Shown here: positions 1 to 6,576 of the stretch, piece by piece
How positions within the stretch are numbered: position 1 is the first letter of the stretch
How the letters are laid out: each line of letters begins with the position of its first letter
NCBI GenBank assembly: GCA_900752545.1
Contig: CAADVS010000034.1
Location: forward strand, 1 to 10,775
Direction: 5' to 3'
Length of the DNA stretch: 10,775 nt
DNA from: an uncultured Collinsella sp.
GTDB lineage: Bacteria > Actinomycetota > Coriobacteriia > Coriobacteriales > Coriobacteriaceae
Position numbers and translations under genes: made by a program
Notes under the pieces: model-generated
What the model was told of the DNA's origin: nothing
The model's input: only the letters and a program-made list of their open reading frames with translations
Databases searched by the model: none

Positions 1-57
1 CGTTGCGCTGAGTCCTGAGGCTGTTGCAATGAAAATGAGAATCAAGGCTGCCGACAT
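1..57 (-). CDS. Possible start of a membrane or exported protein (partial, runs off window)
   Basis: An ATG at 57-55 on the minus strand opens a frame that stays open to the window edge. Its 19 visible residues are strongly hydrophobic (MSAALILIFIATASG...), as in a signal peptide or first membrane helix. A minus-strand TATAAT at 112-107 could drive it. No good ribosome binding site is visible before the ATG, and a competing plus-strand frame (2-91, no start seen, ending in TGA) could instead be the tail of an upstream gene. An inverted repeat TGCCGA/TCGGCA (49-54 and 62-67) overlaps this start. The product cannot be identified from so little sequence. Confidence 0.22.
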   Translation of the reverse strand, partial: MSAALILIFIATASGLSAT

Positions 58-82
58 TTTTTCGGCAATTTGGAATTTCTTC

Positions 83-111
83 TTGCGCTGACGTTTTTTG
101 TCCCGTATTAT
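83..111 (+). promoter_or_regulatory. Sigma-70-type promoter of the tRNA-Glu pair
   Basis: TTGCGC at 83-88 and TATTAT at 106-111 are separated by 17 bp, close to the consensus -35/-10 arrangement. Transcription would start near 118, about 28 nt before the first tRNA, leaving a short leader for 5' processing. The same AT-rich box also reads TATAAT on the minus strand (112-107), so the site may be bidirectional. Confidence 0.65.
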
Positions 112-145
112 ATTTCCTCGCAGCACGGCAGTGCAGATGTCATGT

Positions 146-222
146 GGCCCGTTCGTCTAGCGGTTTAGGACGCCGCCCTCTCAAGGCGGAGATCACCAGT
201 TCGAATCTGGTACGGGCTACCA
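146..222 (+). tRNA. tRNA-Glu (anticodon CUC), first copy
   Basis: The 77-nt sequence folds as a full cloverleaf. The acceptor arm GGCCCGT pairs with ACGGGCT, and the anticodon stem CCGCC/GGCGG encloses the loop CTCTCAA. This places CUC at positions 34-36, which reads the glutamate codon GAG. The T arm contains GTTCGAATC, and the 3' CCA (220-222) is encoded in the DNA. It lies behind the promoter at 83-111 and is followed after 22 nt by an identical second gene. Confidence 0.96.
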
Positions 223-244
223 CTTCTTTTCTGCTGAGGCTTAT

Positions 245-321
245 GGCCCGTTCGTCTAGCGGTTTAGGACGCCGCCCTCTCAAGGCGGAGATCACCAGTT
301 CGAATCTGGTACGGGCTACCA
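245..321 (+). tRNA. tRNA-Glu (anticodon CUC), second identical copy
   Basis: Base-for-base identical over all 77 nt, including the encoded CCA, to the gene at 146-222. The 22-nt spacer (223-244) has no promoter, so both are expected to be processed from one transcript that ends at the terminator at 332-367. Identity of the tRNA bodies but not of the flanks points to a tandem duplication kept uniform by gene conversion. Confidence 0.96.
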
Positions 322-331
322 CGCATTTGAT

Positions 332-367
332 ACCCGGGCTTCCCATGGAAGGCCGGGTTTTTATTTT
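332..367 (+). terminator. Intrinsic terminator of the tRNA-Glu operon
   Basis: Arms ACCCGGGCTTCC (332-343) and GGAAGGCCGGGT (347-358) pair over 12 positions with a single G-G mismatch around a 3-nt loop. The run TTTTTATTTT follows. It begins 10 nt after the CCA of the second tRNA. Confidence 0.85.
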
Positions 368-470
368 CAAACAACCGTCTGCAATTCCCGTTTGAACCAG
401 AGCTTTGCGTTCTGTCTATGGTCCTTGCGGGTACAATATCCAAGATATTTTGACTGTTAGAAGGAGTCTC

Positions 471-1778
471 ATGACGGAGTCCTCTCAGCATACGTCTAAG
501 CCCCAGGTCGAGGTTGAGGCCTCGGGCGGAGATGACAATAAGAGCGCACGCCGCGGCGCCATCTTTATCGGCGTCGTGCTGGTGGGTTATATCGTCTATC
601 TGGTGGTAACCGGGCAGATGGGGCAGTTCTGGGCCGCAATGTCGAGCGTCCAGGCGCCATGGCTCGTTGTCGCGTGTCTTTGCATGTTCATGTATCTGTT
701 CTTTGGCATTGTGGCCTATGCGATCGCCGTCTGGCTCGACCCATATTCGCCCGTCGGCATCCGCGACCTGATTTCGGTCGAGGCGAGTGGCATCTTCTTT
801 GGCAACCTCACGCCCATGATGATGGGCTCGACTCCCGCCCAGATCTACCGCCTGACCAAGGCGGGCCAAAATGTCGGCGAGGCTGGCGCCACGCAGTTCA
901 CGCGCTTTATCGTGTATCAGTTTGGCCTCGTTGCCTGGGGCGCTATCCTACTGCTTGCTCGCATGCCGTTTTTTGCCGAGCGCTATGGCGACATGACGCT
1001 GCTGTGTGTCTTTAGCTTTGGTGGGCACTGCTGCATCTTGCTGGGCATCTTCGCCGTCGCGCTCATGCCTAAGACCGTCACGCGCGTCGCCCATTGCATC
1101 ATCAATTGGCTTGAGCGCATTGGTGTCTCGGCCACTAAGATCGAGGGATGGCGCACGTTTGTCGATGGCGAGATCTACTCCTTCTCCGAGAAGTTCAAGC
1201 TTTCAGCTGGCCACTTTTCGTCCATGCTGCTCACGGTGGTCATCACCATGCTGCAGCTCGCGTTTTTCTACCTCGTGCCGTATTTCCTGATGCTTGCCTT
1301 TGGCCACCATGAGGTCGACTTTTTCTCGGTCATGGCCGCGAGCGCCTTTGTCCAGCTGCTGAGCTCTGCGGTCCCCCTGCCCGGTGGAACTGGTGGCGCT
1401 GAGGGCGGCTTTGCATTGTTCTTGGGTCATTTCTTTGGGTCGGCTTCGACCGCCGGCTATCTGCTGTGGCGCCTCATTACGTTTATTGCGCCGACCATTT
1501 TGGCTGCGCCCCTGCTGGGTCTTAAGAGTGCCCACAACGAGAGCATCCATGCGCGCTGGGATCGCGTGATGCGCAAGCTCGGTCGCACGCCTCAAACGCC
1601 CTCTGCGCCCACTAAGCCCCACCCCACGAATGCTGTTACCGTTGATCCCAAGAAGCAGGCTCAGAAGGCTTCTGGGACCGCTAAGCCGGCTCATAAAGCC
1701 TATGTGCGCCAGACAGGCGACGGTATTCGCGTATCTCCGTCGGCACTCAATAAGAAGAAGCACCCTAAGTCGCAGTAG
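471..1778 (+). CDS. Flippase-like integral membrane protein (LPG synthase TM / UPF0104 family)
   Basis: 435-residue polytopic membrane protein of the MprF/AglD/YbhN transmembrane family (Pfam LPG_synthase_TM). Members are thought to move or present lipid-linked molecules across the membrane; the substrate here is unknown. Visible hallmarks are the conserved loop NLTPMMMGSTPAQIYRL (112-128) and the family motif PLPGGTGGAEGGF (302-314). About seven or eight hydrophobic segments lie between residues 30 and 350. There is no C-terminal aminoacyl-transferase domain, so it is not a full MprF. Residues 360-435 form a basic, Pro/Lys-rich, probably disordered cytoplasmic tail. The ATG at 471 is chosen because AAGGAG (461-466) lies 4 nt upstream; the in-frame ATG at 405 has no such site and would add 22 residues unlike the family. 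A TACAAT box at 432-437 could be its -10, without a convincing -35. No terminator is evident after it. Confidence 0.85.
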   Translation: MTESSQHTSKPQVEVEASGGDDNKSARRGAIFIGVVLVGYIVYLVVTGQMGQFWAAMSSVQAPWLVVACLCMFMYLFFGIVAYAIAVWLDPYSPVGIRDLISVEASGIFFGNLTPMMMGSTPAQIYRLTKAGQNVGEAGATQFTRFIVYQFGLVAWGAILLLARMPFFAERYGDMTLLCVFSFGGHCCILLGIFAVALMPKTVTRVAHCIINWLERIGVSATKIEGWRTFVDGEIYSFSEKFKLSAGHFSSMLLTVVITMLQLAFFYLVPYFLMLAFGHHEVDFFSVMAASAFVQLLSSAVPLPGGTGGAEGGFALFLGHFFGSASTAGYLLWRLITFIAPTILAAPLLGLKSAHNESIHARWDRVMRKLGRTPQTPSAPTKPHPTNAVTVDPKKQAQKASGTAKPAHKAYVRQTGDGIRVSPSALNKKKHPKSQ

Positions 1779-1827
1779 GGTAGTCGTGCGTTCTTCATGA
1801 TGCGGGGCATATTTGTGCTGTATGGGG

Positions 1828-1851
1828 GATAATCCTCTTACGTAGATTATC
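1828..1851. promoter_or_regulatory. Candidate operator of the TetR-family regulator
   Basis: GATAATC (1828-1834) and GATTATC (1845-1851) form a perfect 7-bp inverted repeat with a 10-bp spacer that ends in the self-complementary TACGTA (1839-1844). The 24-bp span fits TetR-type operators. It lies 43 bp upstream of the regulator's ATG, and its arms contain -10-like hexamers (GATAAT, GATTAT), so a bound repressor would cover the promoter. Autoregulation is inferred from position and symmetry only. Confidence 0.45.
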
Positions 1852-1894
1852 TCTCATCTGTTGATGAATGCTCGCATATCGAAGGGACATGCCC

Positions 1895-2506
1895 ATGGCA
1901 ACCAGCAAACCGCGTCTTGACCGCCGCATCGTTCGCAGCCGCAATGCCATCCTTTCCGCTTTCGAGCGCTTGCTCATGGAAAAGCCGCTGGCAGACATTA
2001 CGGTGAGTGCCATCGCGCGCGAGGCCAATGTCGACCGCAAGACCTTTTACGTTCACTTTGGCACGGTTGACGGCCTGCTCGATGCCATTGCCGTCGATGT
2101 GGTGGAGATGATTGTCGACTCGGTCGAGAAAACGCTTGCTTCCATGGACGGCGACACCAACGAGCGCGCCCTGGGCGCGGCGGCGACCTTCTTTAAAACC
2201 GTTAACGAGGCACTGTGCAACAACTTGGTCCTCAATCGTCAGCTGATCGAGAACATTCCGCTCGATGATTTTATGGCTCGTCTTCGTGCGCCGCTCGAGC
2301 ACGAGATTGCCGAACGCGATCTGCTGCCCCAAGGTCTCAAGGACGAGATGTTCGACTACTATCTGGCGTTTTTGCTGTCGGGTATTATCGGTATCTATCG
2401 CACGTGGGCGCTGTCTGACGGCTCGGTTCCTATCGAGCGCGTCTCTGAGGTCGCCAACGACCTGACTCTCAACGGTCTGTCGAGTCTGGAATCTCGCTTC
2501 GAATAG
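1895..2506 (+). CDS. TetR/AcrR family transcriptional regulator
   Basis: 203-residue regulator of typical TetR length. The N-terminal DNA-binding domain (about 8-60) shows the diagnostic helix-turn-helix ITVSAIAREANVDRKTFYVHF (35-55), with the RKTFYVHF recognition helix and the following 'VDGLLDAI' helix. The C-terminal half is all-helical and ends in a hydrophobic block (FLLSGIIGIYRTWALSDGS, 159-177) resembling dihydroxyacetone-kinase-type regulators (TetR_C_7). The ligand cannot be predicted. ATG 1895 is preferred because GAAGGG (1881-1886) is 8 nt upstream; the ATGs at 1868 and 1889 have badly placed or no sites. The inverted repeat at 1828-1851 is a plausible self-operator. Its target may be itself, the upstream membrane protein gene or an unlinked gene. 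It is followed by a repeat element and a terminator, and converges with the radical SAM gene. Confidence 0.9.
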   Translation: MATSKPRLDRRIVRSRNAILSAFERLLMEKPLADITVSAIAREANVDRKTFYVHFGTVDGLLDAIAVDVVEMIVDSVEKTLASMDGDTNERALGAAATFFKTVNEALCNNLVLNRQLIENIPLDDFMARLRAPLEHEIAERDLLPQGLKDEMFDYYLAFLLSGIIGIYRTWALSDGSVPIERVSEVANDLTLNGLSSLESRFE

Positions 2507-2530
2507 CATCGATAATTCAACAACTTATAG

Positions 2531-2599
2531 AAGTTGCGGTGGAATAGGGATTGTTTTGGTTATTGGAAGGCCGTTCTGGTCCCTATTTCACCGCAACTT
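2531..2599. repeat. Long inverted repeat, possible dispersed intergenic element
   Basis: The left arm (2531-2550, AAGTTGCGGTGGAATAGGGA) and right arm (2580-2599) are reverse complements over 20 bp with one mismatch, enclosing a 29-nt loop. The core AAGTTGCGGTGAAATAG of the right arm occurs again at 4263-4279. It is not followed by a T-run, so it is not a classic terminator. Three copies of the core within 1.8 kb, all intergenic, suggest a REP/MITE-like family rather than a gene-specific signal. Confidence 0.7.
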
Positions 2600-2619
2600 A
2601 GTAAAACTGTTTTGATGGT

Positions 2620-2670
2620 AAGGCGGAGCAGCCTCGAAGATGAGCCTCGAGACTGCTCCGCCTTATTTCT
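2620..2670. terminator. Hairpin terminator between convergent genes
   Basis: AAGGCGGAGCAG (2620-2631) pairs perfectly with CTGCTCCGCCTT (2653-2664). After a one-base bulge on each side, CTCGA pairs with TCGAG, giving a very stable stem with a 9-nt loop. TTATTTCT follows on the plus strand, so it should stop transcription from the TetR gene. The minus-strand flank is less T-rich, but the hairpin may also serve the radical SAM gene ending at 2695. Confidence 0.72.
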
Positions 2671-2694
2671 GAGCGTTTGTCGTGTAGGGCAGCA

Positions 2695-4128
2695 TTAATC
2701 GCCGTTTTTGAGTATGCGGCCCTGTTTTTCGAACTTGTGCATGTCGCTATCGGCCATACCTTGCGACTTGTCCTCGTGACGCTTGGTGTATAGCGGATCG
2801 TCGGAGTCGTTCCAGATGCGGTCGGCGACAGGTGACCATGCCTCGGCGGCAGCCTGGGTCTTTTCGCGCAACTGCTCGGGTGACTCCTTCTCGATGAGAT
2901 CGGTGCTCATTGCGCCACTCTCGGCGACCAGTTTGGGCAGCACGTCGGGATTCTCGAGCATGGGGCATGGCTTGAGGTAGTTGTCGTTGAACGGCATGTT
3001 CTCGTAGTACTTCATAAAGAGGGGAGAGCGCAGCGCGTCGAGTAAGCTCACATCGTGGATGTTGGCGTTTGAGTAGTGGATGAACACGCACGGCTCCACG
3101 TCTCCGGCGGCGTTGATGTGCAGGTAGCGGCGGCCGCCGGCGATACATCCGCCTACAAACTCGCCGTCGTTTTGGAAGTCGAGCGTAAACAGCGGCTTCT
3201 TCTCACGCATTTCGCGGATAAAGTGATACATGTGCTCGCGCTGCTTGGGCGTGGGCATGAGCTCGGGGGTTGCATTGCGGCCAACCGGCATAAAGTGGAA
3301 GTACCAGCAGAAGAGTGCTCCCTCGCCGATCATCCAGTCCATGTTCTCCTCGGTAGCAACCGTATCGGCATTGGCGCTGGTCCAACAGGTGGAGATACCA
3401 AACGGCAAGTCGCGCTCGCGCAGGAGTTTCATGGCGTGCTCGATCTTTGCGTAGGTACCCTCGCCGCGACGGGCGTCGGTGGTGTGCTCATTGCCCTCGG
3501 CGCTGATGGCGGGGACAAAATTACCTACGCGAATCATATCGTCGCAGAAGGCCTCGTCGATCAGCGTGGAGTTGGTAAAGCAGAGAAACACGCAGTCCTG
3601 ATGTTTTTCGCAAATTCTGATCAGGTCGTGCTTGCGGACGAGCGGCTCGCCGCCGGTATAGATGTAGATATGCGTACCGAGCTCTTTGCCCTGTGTAACG
3701 ATAGAGTCGATGTCTTCGAACGAGAGATTCTGCTTGTAGCCGTACTCGGCGGCCCAGCAGCCCGTGCAATGCAGGTTGCAGGCGCTCGTGGGATCGAGCA
3801 GGATGGCCCACGGAACGTTGCACTGGTACTTTTCGCGGTTCTTTTCCTGCTCTGGCCAAGCAAGCAGGTTAGCGTCGACAATGAGGGTCTTAAGCAGCTT
3901 GGTTCGCATCTGGGGATTAAGGCTGAACACACGCATGATCAGGTCATACCAATTGCCGCGGCTCTTGATGACATTGGTGAATGCCTCTCGCTGTACAGGA
4001 AATACGCGATTGGGGACCAGCTTGTTCACGAGGTCCATGATTTTGTCGATGTTTTCTTGCGGGTTGTCGTCGAGATAATCGATGAGCTTGTTAAGCGCTG
4101 CACGCTCTGCTGACTGTGTAAGCGACAT
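2695..4128 (-). CDS. Radical SAM protein of unknown function (SPASM-like C-terminal cysteines)
   Basis: 477-residue cytoplasmic radical SAM enzyme. The motif CNLHCTGC (C117-x3-C121-x2-C124) binds the [4Fe-4S] cluster that cleaves S-adenosylmethionine, and TGGEP (158-162) is the SAM-binding strand. Further cysteines at 328 (GGCIAGG), 347 (VEPCVF) and 388 (LKPCP) fall where SPASM-type proteins hold an auxiliary cluster. The N-terminal 100 residues are helical, and the last 80 are charged and probably flexible. From memory, close relatives with the same WAILLDPTSACNLHC...GYGxKxNLSF layout are common in gut Firmicutes and Actinobacteria, but I know of no assigned reaction. No precursor peptide or partner gene is adjacent, so it gives no contextual hint of peptide maturation. 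Start: AAAGGA lies about 8 nt before the ATG. A TATTAT at 4166-4161 may be its -10 box. The stop is close to the terminator at 2620-2670. Confidence 0.88.
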   Translation of the reverse strand: MSLTQSAERAALNKLIDYLDDNPQENIDKIMDLVNKLVPNRVFPVQREAFTNVIKSRGNWYDLIMRVFSLNPQMRTKLLKTLIVDANLLAWPEQEKNREKYQCNVPWAILLDPTSACNLHCTGCWAAEYGYKQNLSFEDIDSIVTQGKELGTHIYIYTGGEPLVRKHDLIRICEKHQDCVFLCFTNSTLIDEAFCDDMIRVGNFVPAISAEGNEHTTDARRGEGTYAKIEHAMKLLRERDLPFGISTCWTSANADTVATEENMDWMIGEGALFCWYFHFMPVGRNATPELMPTPKQREHMYHFIREMREKKPLFTLDFQNDGEFVGGCIAGGRRYLHINAAGDVEPCVFIHYSNANIHDVSLLDALRSPLFMKYYENMPFNDNYLKPCPMLENPDVLPKLVAESGAMSTDLIEKESPEQLREKTQAAAEAWSPVADRIWNDSDDPLYTKRHEDKSQGMADSDMHKFEKQGRILKNGD

Positions 4129-4260
4129 GGGTATATCCTTTCACGTGTGCTTAATGTGTGATAATACCCACTTGTAGATTAAACGAAGTCTAAAGATTTG
4201 GAATGTGTCTATTCAACGAATCAATTTAATTTGGGGTGAAGCGTTATACGCCGACACCTT

Positions 4261-4279
4261 CTAAGTTGCGGTGAAATAG
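4261..4279. repeat. Third copy of the AAGTTGCGGTG(A/G)AATAG repeat
   Basis: CTAAGTTGCGGTGAAATAG matches, over 19 bp, the reverse complement of the right arm and flank of the inverted repeat at 2531-2599. Here only one arm is present. It is flanked instead by a short 5-bp inverted repeat GACAC (4253-4257)/GTGTC (4279-4283). It lies 38 bp downstream of the stop codon of the ABC ATPase gene, so it also marks the outer edge of the corrinoid cluster. The remainder of 4129-4316 holds no gene I can support and no clear terminator for the ABC operon. Confidence 0.65.
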
Positions 4280-4316
4280 TGTCAGATGGGGATGCGGACG
4301 ATTTCTTGGGCCGCGC

Positions 4317-5531
4317 CTAGGCGTATCCAATGGAATCCTCCGATGCGCCTTCGCACGCTCGCATGACCTCGATACCATGCGATCGTGCGAACTCGATGAG
4401 CTCTGCGTTGCGGGCGTTTATGGTGCCGAAGGCGGCGGGGCACACGATAAGGCGCGCGCAGTGGACGAGGAGCTCTTTGGCGCGGGCTATGGTTTTATCC
4501 CCGATCGGCTCGAAGGCGCGCTCGGCCACGCATTCCGTCGCCAGGTCGCGCGCGAGCTCGCAGTCGATGTCCCCTTCGTGCAGAACGCCCGCGTAGAACG
4601 CCTTGCCCTGCCGGATGAGCTGGCGAAACACAGCCGACCCCGTACCTGCGCCGGCGATGACGAACGTGTGCGCATCGCCGTGTGGGCGCCCAATTTCCAC
4701 GCTGCCGAAGCGCTCGTTGAAGGTGCCATGTTGAAGGCCGTAGAGCTCGCCAATCGTCTCGCGCGTGAATATGTCCTCGGGTGCGCCGGCGCGGAAGACC
4801 CGGCCGTCCTTCACGCAAATCACCTTGTCGGCGCTTTTCTGCGCGAGCTCGAGTTCGTGGATGGACATGATGACAGCCACATTCCGCGATTTCGCAAGGT
4901 GGCGAAGTATTCGCAGCAGGTCGATCTGGTAGCGGATATCGAGATACGACGTGGGCTCGTCGAGCACGAGCACACGCGGATCCTGCGCGATGGCGCGTGC
5001 GAGCATGACGCGCTGGCGTTGTCCGTCGCTTATCTGCATGAAGTCGCGCTCGGCGAGCTCTTCCACATGTGCGGTTTTCATGGCCTCGTCGACCCGACTA
5101 TGGTCGTCGGGCGAGAGTGTGCCCATTCGCCCGGTGTAGGGATGCCTTCCCGCCTCTACGATATCGCGGCAGGTGAGGAGCTCGGTCCGGGGGCGATCTG
5201 TCAGCATAACGGCAAGGTTCCTTGCGAACTCCGCCGTCTTCCATCGGGAAATCTCTCGCCCGTCGAGCTCGACCGCGCCGGCAAGCGGCGCCAGATGGCG
5301 TGTGATGGTTTTCAAGATGGTCGACTTGCCCGAGCCGTTCGGCCCGATGAGCGCCACGACGTCGCCCGCGCGAACCTCCAGATTGACACCTTCGACTACG
5401 ACCTTCTTGTCGTAGCCAACCGACAGGTCGCTTATGCGGAAAAGCGGTGCTCCGTCAGCCTGCGTTTCGACCGGGGTTTCGAGGTTCGACTCCCCTCCGA
5501 GCGTTTTGGGCCGCGGCACGAATTCCCCCAT
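4317..5531 (-). CDS. ABC transporter ATPase, BtuD/FecE type, with C-terminal extension
   Basis: 404-residue ATPase that would power uptake of the substrate brought by the adjacent binding protein through the adjacent permease. The nucleotide-binding domain (about 30-280) shows Walker A GPNGSGKS (63-70), signature ISDGQ (167-171, replacing LSGGQ), Walker B VLVLDEP (187-193) and switch histidine H225. Where the Q-loop glutamine is expected the sequence reads LAVMLTDRP (106-114), with no Gln; relatives reading VVLTER are known to me from memory. Residues about 285-404 form an extra domain starting with a glycine-rich FVIAGAGTGSAV strand. This makes the protein much longer than FecE (about 255 residues) and resembles the long BtuD of haloarchaea. 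Its ATG directly follows the permease TAG (TAGATG), with GGTGAGG as a close ribosome site, so translation is coupled. It is the last gene of the riboswitch-led operon. Corrinoid specificity is inferred from context. Confidence 0.88.
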   Translation of the reverse strand: MGEFVPRPKTLGGESNLETPVETQADGAPLFRISDLSVGYDKKVVVEGVNLEVRAGDVVALIGPNGSGKSTILKTITRHLAPLAGAVELDGREISRWKTAEFARNLAVMLTDRPRTELLTCRDIVEAGRHPYTGRMGTLSPDDHSRVDEAMKTAHVEELAERDFMQISDGQRQRVMLARAIAQDPRVLVLDEPTSYLDIRYQIDLLRILRHLAKSRNVAVIMSIHELELAQKSADKVICVKDGRVFRAGAPEDIFTRETIGELYGLQHGTFNERFGSVEIGRPHGDAHTFVIAGAGTGSAVFRQLIRQGKAFYAGVLHEGDIDCELARDLATECVAERAFEPIGDKTIARAKELLVHCARLIVCPAAFGTINARNAELIEFARSHGIEVMRACEGASEDSIGYA

Positions 5532-6572
5532 CTACCTCACCCGCTTCTTCAGCATGAGCGCGATAACCACCGGCGCGCCGAAGATGGCGGTGACGGCGCT
5601 GATGGAAAGCTCGACGGGGGAGAACAGCGTGCGCGCGATCAAATCGCAGCCCGCGCAGAAGATGGCGCCTCCCAAGAAGCACGCAGGAATCACGCGGATG
5701 GGCTTCGATGACTTCAGCGCCGACTTAACGAGATGCGGAACCGCGATGCCTACGAACGACACCGGACCAGCGAACGCGGTCACGCAGGCGGAGAGCATGC
5801 TCGCTAGAAGGACGAGCACCACGCAGAAGCGTGCGACGTTCACGCCGACGCTTTTTGCGTAGGCTTCTCCCAGCTGGAAGGCGGAAAGGGGCTTCGATAT
5901 CGCGAATACGCATGCGCTCACGGTGATCACCACGACCGCGATGACCGCGACGTCGTCCCAGCTCGAACCCGAGAAGCTACCCAAAGACCAGTTGTGCAGG
6001 TTCACGATGGACTGGTCGTCGGCGAAGGCGATGAGGAAGTTCGTCGCCGCCGAGCAGATGTATCCCACCATGACGCCCGCCACGATGAGCATGGCCATGG
6101 AACTTATGCGCCGTGCGATGAGGAGCACGAAGCCGATGGTGATAAGCGAGCCCAGAAACGCTGCGGCCACTATGGCCGGCGAGGACATGGCCTGGTTTGC
6201 GCCCAAAAGCACGATCATCGTAAGCGCGACGACGAACTTTGCGCCCGAGGAGACGCCCAAGATGAACGGGTCGGCGATGGGGTTGTTGAAAAACGTCTGC
6301 AGCAGGAACCCGGAGAGCGAAAGTGCCCCGCCGAGAAGCACGGCTGAAAGCACGCGCGGCAGGCGAATCTCCCAGATGACTTGGCTTTCCATGGAATTGG
6401 CCGCGCCGCCCGAAAGGATGCCGGGGATGTGGTCTGCGGGCACGAGCACGCTCCCGATGCACAGGTTGGCCCCGACGAGCACGATGAGGACAACAGCGAG
6501 CAGCGCCGTCACGACGCGACACCGCGCGGCGCGTCCCGATTCGTCGTATGTCATGGAAAGCCGGCTTCTCAT
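5532..6572 (-). CDS. ABC transporter permease, BtuC/FecCD family
   Basis: 346-residue inner-membrane permease of the FecCD family, whose members import iron-siderophores, heme or cobalamin; the homodimer forms the channel. Family blocks are visible: WEIRLPRVLSAVLLGGALSL (67-86), the QTFFNNPIADPFILGVSSGA stretch (92-111), GPVSFVGIAVPH (269-280, the coupling-helix region) and the C-terminal ELSISAVTAIFGAPVVIALM (321-340). Roughly nine or ten hydrophobic helices fit the fold. The ATG at 6572 is chosen: it lies 4 nt after the stop of the binding-protein gene, like the preceding junction in this operon. A TTG at 6584, overlapping that stop and with GAGGAAG very close, is an alternative adding four residues. 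Only one permease gene is present, as expected for a homodimer. The substrate is inferred to be a corrinoid because of the riboswitch and cbiF. Confidence 0.92.
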   Translation of the reverse strand: MRSRLSMTYDESGRAARCRVVTALLAVVLIVLVGANLCIGSVLVPADHIPGILSGGAANSMESQVIWEIRLPRVLSAVLLGGALSLSGFLLQTFFNNPIADPFILGVSSGAKFVVALTMIVLLGANQAMSSPAIVAAAFLGSLITIGFVLLIARRISSMAMLIVAGVMVGYICSAATNFLIAFADDQSIVNLHNWSLGSFSGSSWDDVAVIAVVVITVSACVFAISKPLSAFQLGEAYAKSVGVNVARFCVVLVLLASMLSACVTAFAGPVSFVGIAVPHLVKSALKSSKPIRVIPACFLGGAIFCAGCDLIARTLFSPVELSISAVTAIFGAPVVIALMLKKRVR

Positions 6573-6576
6573 GACG

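Noticed and set aside
140..370. Minus-strand open frame with a repeated peptide (RTRFELVISALRGRRPKP twice)
   Set aside because: The repetition is the antisense of the two tRNA-Glu genes; no ribosome site, so an artefact.
2531..2599. Inverted repeat as the terminator of the TetR gene
   Set aside because: Long loop and no T-run; a better terminator lies at 2620-2670.
3076..4113. 345-codon plus-strand frame opposite the radical SAM gene
   Set aside because: Antisense of a gene with intact catalytic motifs; the reading gives no recognisable domain.
4377..5711. 444-codon plus-strand frame
   Set aside because: Runs antisense across the ATPase and into the permease gene, both with clear family motifs; long antisense frames are expected in GC-rich DNA.
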